64,000 nt of DNA from Anaeramoeba ignava (taxonomy: Eukaryota > Metamonada > Anaeramoebidae). The stretch is from NCBI GenBank assembly GCA_028826165.1, contig JAPDFW010000053.1:62001-126000 (forward strand). The letters run 5' to 3'. A model generated the notes under the pieces. The model was not told where the DNA came from, made no database searches, and saw only the letters and a program-made list of their open reading frames with translations. The position numbers were made by a program, and so were the translations under genes. Of the stretch, positions 7,860 to 13,777 are shown piece by piece (the stretch's first letter is position 1; every line of letters starts with the position of its first letter).

Positions 7860-10832
7860 TTTAGGTTTAGAAATAATATTTCTTATTAAATTTTTTCAAA
7901 TAAATACATTCTCTGAATTAGTATCTGCTCCTGCTTTAATCAAGAAATCAAGCTCTTCTAATGTTAAATCATTGTGACAAAGCATATGAAATGGTGTATA
8001 TTCCTTTATAAATTTGAAATCAAAATTTAAAAATTAAAAAATTTTCTTTCTGTTTTAAATATTATCTTACATCCTAAATTATAAATGGAATAATTTTGAA
8101 TTTAATTTTTTTCTTTGATTTAAAATAGAAATATCAAAATTTTAAATTACATCCTTTTTAAAAAAAATAAAAATTATTATTAATTTCTTCTTCGTTTTTT
8201 TTTATATTCAAAAAAAAAATAAAAGAAATACATTTTTTAGATTCAAATTTGCTCCTAAATTTACCATTTTTTGAATCAGAGAAAATGATAAATTGATTTT
8301 AATAACCAAATGAAGAGGAGTTTGACCCTTTTTATTAAGTAATTTACAAGATAAAATGAGAAGAACCAAAATAAATTATTTTTCTTTCAAAATGAATTTT
8401 ACATCAACCTATTTAAAATATTATAAATATAAATATAAATATAAATATAAATATAAATATTTCTTCCTTTTTTAATAAAATACATTTTGTTGATTAATAT
8501 CAATTCCTAATTCTAAAAGTGTTTCAAAAAAAGGATCTTTTGGATGAGTTAAAAGGAAAATATGAAGAATATTTTCATTCTACAAAAAAAATTAAGAATT
8601 AAGAATTAAGAATCAAAATCAATTTTTTTTCCAAATAATTTTAATTTTACCAACTAATAATTGAAATTAAATTAAATTATGGATTAAAAATCTAATAATT
8701 ATTTTTTACATCCTTTTGTTTTCAAAATATCAATAAAAAAAAACAATTTAAAAAAAAAAGTGGAACAAAAAAATATTTATATATTTTTGGTTTTAAAATT
8801 TTTTACTGTTGAAATTGTTAAATCTGCTTTTTGATTTTGAAGAAAATTGAAGTATTCTTTATAATTCTGATGTGAAAAAATATAATGTAAAGGAAATTTT
8901 CCAGTCTAAAAAAAAAGAAGATGATTAAAAACAAACTAAAAATATTTTTTTTTATCTAATAATAAATTAATTTACTTCCTATTTTTTTTTTAAATTTCAA
9001 TATCAAAAATCAAAAAAATAATAAATTTAAAAATAAAATACATCTTTTTCATGCACAGAAAGCCCATTTTCAACAAGAATTGAAATTATTTCTAATGGAG
9101 ATCCTTTTTCAAAAGCAAAAGTTAAATAATTTCTTTTCTAAAAAATTAAAATAATAAATAAAAAATATTTCTTTTTCTTTTTCTTTTCTTTTCTTAAAAT
9201 ACATTATGTGTTTTTTTAATATCTTTTTGAAATTCAAGAACAGCTTTTATCAATTCCATAGAATCATGTTTTAATGCTATTAATAAATAACTTTCATTCT
9301 AAATAATTTATATAAATAAATGATTTTTTTTTTATAAAATATTTTTTGGAATTATTGCATTTTTTTTGCTTAAATAAAATAATTAAAAAGATTACAAACT
9401 TTAGAATTTAAAAAATTTAATTTAAAAATTTAATCTAAAAATGAGAAAAAAGAAATTCTTTTTTACTTCCTTTTTTTTTATTGAATAAAATATTTGATTT
9501 GATTTTATTTAATTTGATTTTTTTTACATTTGTTTCTTCATAATTTGTTGTTTTAGAAAGAAGAAATTTTATAATTTCTAATTGTGCTTGATTTATAAAT
9601 GCAAGATGAATTGGATTATTTTTCTTGAATTTTAAAATGAAATGATTAAAAAAATGATTGAATTTGTTTTTTAACTTAAATTTTAAAAAAATAAATACAT
9701 CCTAAAACACAAAAAATCGAGAAAATGGATTTATAAGAATAATTATATTCTTTTTTTATTTAAAAATTAATTACTCCCTAATTAATATTAAATATTAAAT
9801 ATTAAATATTAAAATAAAAATTATTTTTTACATTTTTTAAAGTTAAATCTGCACCTGAATTTAATAACAATTTTAAAACCTCAAAATTTGGATTTTTTTT
9901 ATTCATAAGACAATGTAAAACAGTTTCTTTCTAAAAATAAAAGAATAAATAAAAGAAAGAAAATTTTTTTTTTGATCAATTAAAAAAGTGGAACAAAAAT
10001 ATTAATTTTTTTATTTTTACTTGCTAAAAAAAAATTAATTTAAAAACTTATTAAAAAACAAATTTGAATCAAGATAAATCGAATAAAAAAAAATAACAAA
10101 CAGCCTAAAATAATATAAAATTAAAAATTAAAATTAAAATTTAAAATTAAAATTTAAGATTATTTACTGTTATTTCATTAATATCAAAGTTTTTTGAAAG
10201 AAAAAATTCAATAACTTCAATAGGTAAATCATAATTAATTGAATAAAACAAAGCATTTTCTTGTAATTTATTTTTATAATATAAATCAGCTCCTTTTGAA
10301 ATGAGATATTTGATTAAATCAAAACTTGATTTTAAAGAAATTGAATAAAGTAAAGGATTTTCAAACTAAAAAAATTTCAAATTTAAAAATTTATTCTAAA
10401 AACAACTTAGAAAATAATTTTACATTCTAAAATAATTTTAAAAATTAAATAAATAATCAAAAATTCCTAAAAAAATAATTAAATTTCTTTTTACATCCTT
10501 TTTTAAAATTAAAAATTAAAAATTAAGAATTTAAAGTGAATAAATTGTATTTTACATTAATGCAATTAATATCAGCTCCAGATTCAAGAATTTTATCTAA
10601 TTCTTCAAGGGATTTTTTCCCCTCAATTGCTTCAAAAAAATCTAAACTTAACTTTTAATTATTTCAATTAAAATTAAATTTTAATTTTAAATAAAAAAAA
10701 TTTTTTTTTTTCTTTTTATTTTTTTTTTTGAAATTTTCTTTTAAATTTTACATTAAATTTTTCATCATCATAATCATTAACAGTTTGAATTTCTTGATCA
10801 TCTTCAAAAAAATTAAAAGCAAGTAAATCCAT
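4311..10832 (-). CDS. ankyrin-repeat protein with C-terminal BTB/POZ domain
   Basis: The gene starts with ATG at 10830-10832 and ends at 4311. My model gives about 1067 residues. Main exons: 10752-10832, 10556-10651, 10168-10365, 9832-9930, 9528-9623, 9203-9298, 9042-9137, 8807-8905, 8484-8579, 8232-8327, 7908-8003, 7559-7654, 7386-7493, 7215-7310, 7058-7150, 6886-6981, 6720-6824, 6534-6638, 6350-6451, 6054-6158, 5861-5959, 5745-5768, 5561-5656 and 4311-5186. Most are 96-105 nt, phase 0, and encode one ankyrin unit each (G-x-T-P-L-H starts, G-A-D-x-N ends), about 23 repeats. Between them lie 2-codon and 1-codon exons listed separately. The last exon carries a BTB fold (D-F-I-I-I-K-G, I-K-V-H-K-V-I-L-F-A-R-S, F-K-G-M-F). 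Ankyrin/BTB proteins often act as ubiquitin-ligase adaptors or scaffolds; this role is inference. One junction (donor near 5559) does not fit phase with canonical sites. Confidence 0.82.
5421..5423 (-). other. 3-nt microexon GAA (Glu), ankyrin/BTB gene
   Basis: The minus strand reads ATATAG|GAA|GTAAAA. With it the junction reads R-A-R-D-G-E-G-R-T-P-L, the consensus length. The upstream donor at 5558-5561 is one base out of phase (GGTATT), so this junction is less secure. Confidence 0.5.
6261..6266 (-). other. possible 6-nt microexon AATGGA, ankyrin/BTB gene
   Basis: The minus strand reads ATTTAAG|AATGGA|GTAAAA inside an unusually long (about 190 nt) intron. Here the next exon already adds extra residues, so the repeat length does not require this exon. 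It may be used, skipped or absent. Confidence 0.3.
7736..7741 (-). other. 6-nt microexon AAGAGA (Lys-Arg), ankyrin/BTB gene
   Basis: The minus strand reads AAACAG|AAGAGA|GTAATT. It fills two residues between A-D-T-N-S-E-N and G-M-T-P-L-L. A 3-nt AGA reading with the inner AG is also possible. Confidence 0.6.
7768..7855. repeat. TTTTG pentamer repeat in an ankyrin-gene intron
   Basis: About 17 uninterrupted TTTTG units (CAAAA on the coding strand) occupy the intron upstream of the 6-nt microexon at 7736-7741. It gives rise to a spurious F-V-L-F-C reading frame on the plus strand. Confidence 0.9.
8071..8073 (-). other. 3-nt microexon GAT (Asp), ankyrin/BTB gene
   Basis: The minus strand reads ATTTAG|GAT|GTAAGA. 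Second of the pair with 8151-8153. Confidence 0.72.
8151..8153 (-). other. 3-nt microexon GAT (Asp), ankyrin/BTB gene
   Basis: The minus strand reads AAAAAG|GAT|GTAATT. With 8071-8073 it supplies D-D between A-N-L-N-L-K-N and E-Y-T-P-F-H-M, matching the consensus length. Confidence 0.72.
8403..8408 (-). other. 6-nt microexon GTTGAT (Val-Asp), ankyrin/BTB gene
   Basis: The minus strand reads AATAG|GTTGAT|GTAAAA. A single 6-nt exon takes the place of the usual 3-nt pair, bridging I-D-I-N-Q-Q-N and G-Q-T-P-L-H-L. Confidence 0.7.
8651..8653 (-). other. 3-nt microexon TTG (Leu), ankyrin/BTB gene
   Basis: The minus strand reads TATTAG|TTG|GTAAAA. Second of the pair with 8710-8712. Confidence 0.68.
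8710..8712 (-). other. 3-nt microexon GAT (Asp), ankyrin/BTB gene
   Basis: The minus strand reads CAAAAG|GAT|GTAAAA. With 8651-8653 it fills two residues between A-D-L-T-I-S-T and N-E-N-I-L-H. Confidence 0.7.
8976..8978 (-). other. 3-nt microexon GAA (Glu), ankyrin/BTB gene
   Basis: The minus strand reads AATAG|GAA|GTAAAT. Here the repeat lacks one residue between H-E-K-D and T-G-K-F-P-L-H, and one microexon is present. Confidence 0.7.
9396..9398 (-). other. 3-nt microexon TTT (Phe), ankyrin/BTB gene
   Basis: The minus strand reads TAAAG|TTT|GTAATC. Second of the pair with 9467-9469. Confidence 0.62.
9467..9469 (-). other. 3-nt microexon GAA (Glu), ankyrin/BTB gene
   Basis: The minus strand reads AAAAAG|GAA|GTAAAA. 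With 9396-9398 it supplies two residues between N-Y-E-E-T-N and N-E-S-Y-L-L. Confidence 0.68.
9699..9701 (-). other. 3-nt microexon GAT (Asp), ankyrin/BTB gene
   Basis: The minus strand reads TTTTAG|GAT|GTATTT. Second of the pair with 9775-9777. Confidence 0.7.
9775..9777 (-). other. 3-nt microexon GGA (Gly), ankyrin/BTB gene
   Basis: The minus strand reads AATTAG|GGA|GTAATT. With 9699-9701 it bridges G-A-D-L-T-L-K-N and K-N-N-P-I-H-L-A with two residues, as the repeat consensus requires. Confidence 0.7.
10021..10023 (-). other. 3-nt microexon CAA (Gln), ankyrin/BTB gene
   Basis: The minus strand reads TTTTAG|CAA|GTAAAA. It pairs with 10102-10104 to restore the repeat length. Confidence 0.68.
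10102..10104 (-). other. 3-nt microexon GCT (Ala), ankyrin/BTB gene
   Basis: The minus strand reads TTTTAG|GCT|GTTTGT. With 10021-10023 it supplies the two residues missing between F-D-I-N-E-I-T and K-E-T-V-L-H. The donor GTTTGT is weaker than most but is also used after 7215 and 6054. Confidence 0.6.
10424..10426 (-). other. 3-nt microexon AAT (Asn), ankyrin/BTB gene
   Basis: The minus strand reads TTTTAG|AAT|GTAAAA. It is the second member of the pair with 10495-10497; the next intron is 58 nt. Confidence 0.72.
10495..10497 (-). other. 3-nt microexon GAT (Asp), ankyrin/BTB gene
   Basis: On the minus strand the sequence reads AG|GAT|GTAAAA. With the AAT exon at 10424-10426 it fills exactly the two residues missing between G-A-D-I-N-C-I-N and F-E-N-P-L-L. 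Flanking introns are 58 and 68 nt. Confidence 0.72.
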
Positions 10833-10960
10833 TTTAAATTCCCTTTTTAAATTTCTTTTTTTTTTTTTAAAAGAAAAAAATGATTAAAAATTTTTTTTCA
10901 TTTTTTTTTTCATTTTTTTTTTCATTTTTTTTTTTCATTTTTTTCCATTTAGAAAAAACA
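10833..10960. promoter_or_regulatory. divergent promoter, ankyrin/BTB and pseudouridine synthase genes
   Basis: Only 128 bp separate the two start codons. At 10891-10950 there are four T-runs broken by CA (TTTTTTTTCATTTTTTTT), the motif found before most genes here. An in-frame ATG at 10880 would add M-I-K-N followed by a Phe/Ser run encoded by this motif; I therefore take 10961 as the start. Confidence 0.5.
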
Positions 10961-13595
10961 ATGTCATCTCAACAAAATAAATTAAATAATAATCCTCATA
11001 AAAATTTAAAAATTAAAAATAAAACTCAAGTTAATAAATTCTATAAAAAAAATCGAAAAAAATTGAAAAAAAAAAGGAAAATAAAAAAGAAAATTCAAAA
11101 AAAATTAAATAAAAAGAATTTAAAAAACACAAAACCAAACACAAAATCAAAATCAAACACAAAATCAAACACAAAACCAAATCAAATTCAAAATGAAAAT
11201 CAAAATCAAAATCAAAATCAAAATCAAAATCAAAATGAAAATGAAATTCAAAATCAAAATCAAAATCAAAATGAAAATGAAAATCAAAATCAAAATCAAA
11301 ATCAAAATCAAAATCAAAATGAAAATCAAAATCAAAATCAAAATCAAATTGAAAATCAAATTGAAAATCAAAATGAAAATCAAAATCAAAATCAAAATCA
11401 AAATGAAAATCAAAATGAAAATGAAAATGAAAATCAAAATGAAAATGAAAATGAAAATCAAAATAAAAATCAAAATATAAATCAAAATCAAAATCAAAAT
11501 CAAAATCAAAATGAAAATCAAAATGAAAATCAAAATCAAAATCAAAATCAAAATCAAAATCAAAATCAAAATCAAAATCAAAATCAAAATCAAAATGAAA
11601 ATCAAAATCAAAATCAAAATGAAAATCAAAATCAAAATCAAAATCAAAATGAAAATCAAAATGAAAATCAAAATCAAAATCATAATCAAAATCAAAATCA
11701 AAGTCACAATGAAATTGAAATTGAAATTGAATTTGAAATCCAAAATAAAAAAAATAAAAATCAAATTCAAAATCAAATCAGAATGAAAAAAAAGAAAAAA
11801 AAGAAAAAGAAAAAGAATAAAAATAAAAACAAAAACAAAAACAAAAACAAAAACCCAAATCAAATCCAAATTAAAAATGAAATTCCAAATGAAATTTATC
11901 AAGAGGATGAAAAAGAATTTGAAAATCAAATTAAAGAAAGATATGTATTTATATATGGTTATAAAGGTGAAGGATATCATGGAGTTCAAATACAATTTGA
12001 GTTTGATATTTTATATTTTATATTCAAATTGAAAAATAATTATTTGTTTTTAATACATTTTTATTTATTTTTAATTAAGTCAACAAGTTCCAACAATTGA
12101 AAAAAAATTATTTATAGCATTTCAGAAAATTGGATTAATAACAGGAATTACAAAAAGATATATGAAAAAATATAATTGGACAAGAGCAGGAAGAACAGAT
12201 AAAGGAGTTCATGCAGTTCGACAATTTTTAACAATAATTCTTAAAAAACAAGAAAATTTAGAAGAAATCAAAAATAAATTGAATGAAAATTTACCCAAAC
12301 ATATTCGAATATTCAATATTGGGTAAGAATTGTTGAGATTTACAAAATTATATTGGAAATAATTCTCAAAAATTTTTTTATGATTTTAGTGTTGTTCCAA
12401 TGACTTTTTGTGCTTTATCTTCTTGTACAAGAAGGAAATATCAATATCTTCTTCCTACTTTTGTTTTTACTCTTTCAAAAATTCAAGATTTGACAAAACA
12501 TGATTTTCATAATAAAATCTTGTTTAAAAAAATTGATAAAGATGCTTTAGATCATTTAAATAATAAAATATTCCCTCAATTTTTTGGTACTCATAATTTC
12601 CATAATTTTACTTCTCCTAAAATAACTTCAATTGACAAAACAATGAGAACAATTTTGTAAGAATTATTATTTTATTATCAGATTTAAAAATCCATTTAAA
12701 AATGAAATTAAAAATGAAATTAAAAATGAAATTAAAAATATAAATATAAATATAAATATAAATATAATTAAAAATATAAATATAAATATAAATATTTAAA
12801 ATATAAATATAAATATAAATATAAATATAAATATAAATATAAATATAAATATAAATATAAATATAAATATAAATATAAATATAAATATAAATATAAATAT
12901 AAATATAAATATAAATATAAATATAAATATAAATATAAATATAAATATAAAATATAAATATAAATATAAATATAAATATAAATATAAATATAAATATAAA
13001 TATAAATATAAATATAAATATAAATATAAATATAAATATAAATATAAATATTTAAAATATAAATATAAATATAAATATAATTTTAAATATTAATATAAAT
13101 ATTTTAATTTATAATTAGTCATATGGAATCTTCACAACCTTTTTTAGTTGGAAAAACAGAAATGGTTTTAATAACTATTGAAGGAAAATCATTCATTTTC
13201 TATCAAATTAGGAAAATGATTTCAGCTGTTGTAATGATTATGAGAGGATTACAAAAATTAAATGTAATCACAGAATTATTTAAACCAAAAAATTATTCAA
13301 TTGCAACAATTCCTGGTTTTGGTTTATTTCTTGAAAGAGTTGATTATTCTGAATTTTTAAAAGAAATGAAATCAGAATTCCAAGATATTTATTGTGAAAA
13401 TTCTTTAGATGAAATTGAAGATTTTAAACAGAAATATATTTATAAACATGTTGAATTAAAAGAAAGAAATGAAAAAGCGTAAAAATTTAAATTTAATTTG
13501 AAATTTAAATCGAATTTTAATTTTAAATTTTAATTTTAATTAGGTTTTATAAATGGTTAATAATTTTACAAACTCAAACAGTTAGATTAGTTTAA
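10961..13595 (+). CDS. tRNA pseudouridine synthase, TruA/PUS1 family
   Basis: Five exons, 10961-12000, 12080-12322, 12390-12656, 13119-13478 and 13544-13595, join in phase to 653 residues. These enzymes isomerise uridine to pseudouridine in tRNA. Residues about 30-330 are a Lys-rich then Asn/Gln/Glu low-complexity tract absent from relatives. The enzyme follows: [11 protein letters not shown], then the family signature [12 protein letters not shown] with the catalytic Asp near residue 387, [11 protein letters not shown], and F-Y-Q-I-R-K-M-I at the end. The motif set fits eukaryotic PUS1 best, though PUS3 or a TruA-type cannot be excluded. The third intron (12657-13118) consists mainly of ATAAAT repeats. 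The CDS is followed at 183 bp by the hydantoinase-like gene in the same orientation. Confidence 0.88.
12725..13100. repeat. ATAAAT hexamer repeat in PUS1-like intron 3
   Basis: Nearly perfect tandem TATAAA/ATAAAT units, interrupted by a few ATTTAAAAT variants, expand this intron to about 460 nt against 65-80 nt for its neighbours. Confidence 0.92.
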
Positions 13596-13777
13596 AATAA
13601 ATTTTTAGATTTTTTAATTAAAAAGAAATTTTGATGATTTCTTATTTTTTTAAATTAAAAAAAAAGAAAAAGAAAAAATGAAAAAAATTTTTTTTTTTTG
13701 TAAATTTTTCTTTTTCATTTTTTATTATTCAAAAAAAGCAAAAAAATAATAAATTAATAAATAAATAAATAATAAAC
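13596..13777. promoter_or_regulatory. intergenic/promoter region before hydantoinase-like gene
   Basis: A/T homopolymer-rich spacer. TTTTTCTTTTTCATTTTTTATT at 13706-13727 resembles the T-tract/CAT element found before other start codons. Confidence 0.35.

Noticed and set aside
10880-10960. N-terminal Phe-rich extension of the PUS1-like protein as a signal or transit peptide
   Set aside because: It is the translation of the T-tract/CAT promoter motif; the ATG at 10961 is better placed.
11193-11995. Long open frames reading K-I-K-I-K-M (+) and I-L-I-L-I-F (-)
   Set aside because: They are shadows of the hexamer repeat coding for N/Q/E in the PUS1-like gene; the same happens at 26722-27147, 29336-29632, 53130-53691 and 57726-58256.
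12725-13100. CRISPR-like or minisatellite array with spacers
   Set aside because: Pure short tandem repeat without unique spacers, inside an intron of a eukaryotic gene. The same applies to the 145-bp satellite.
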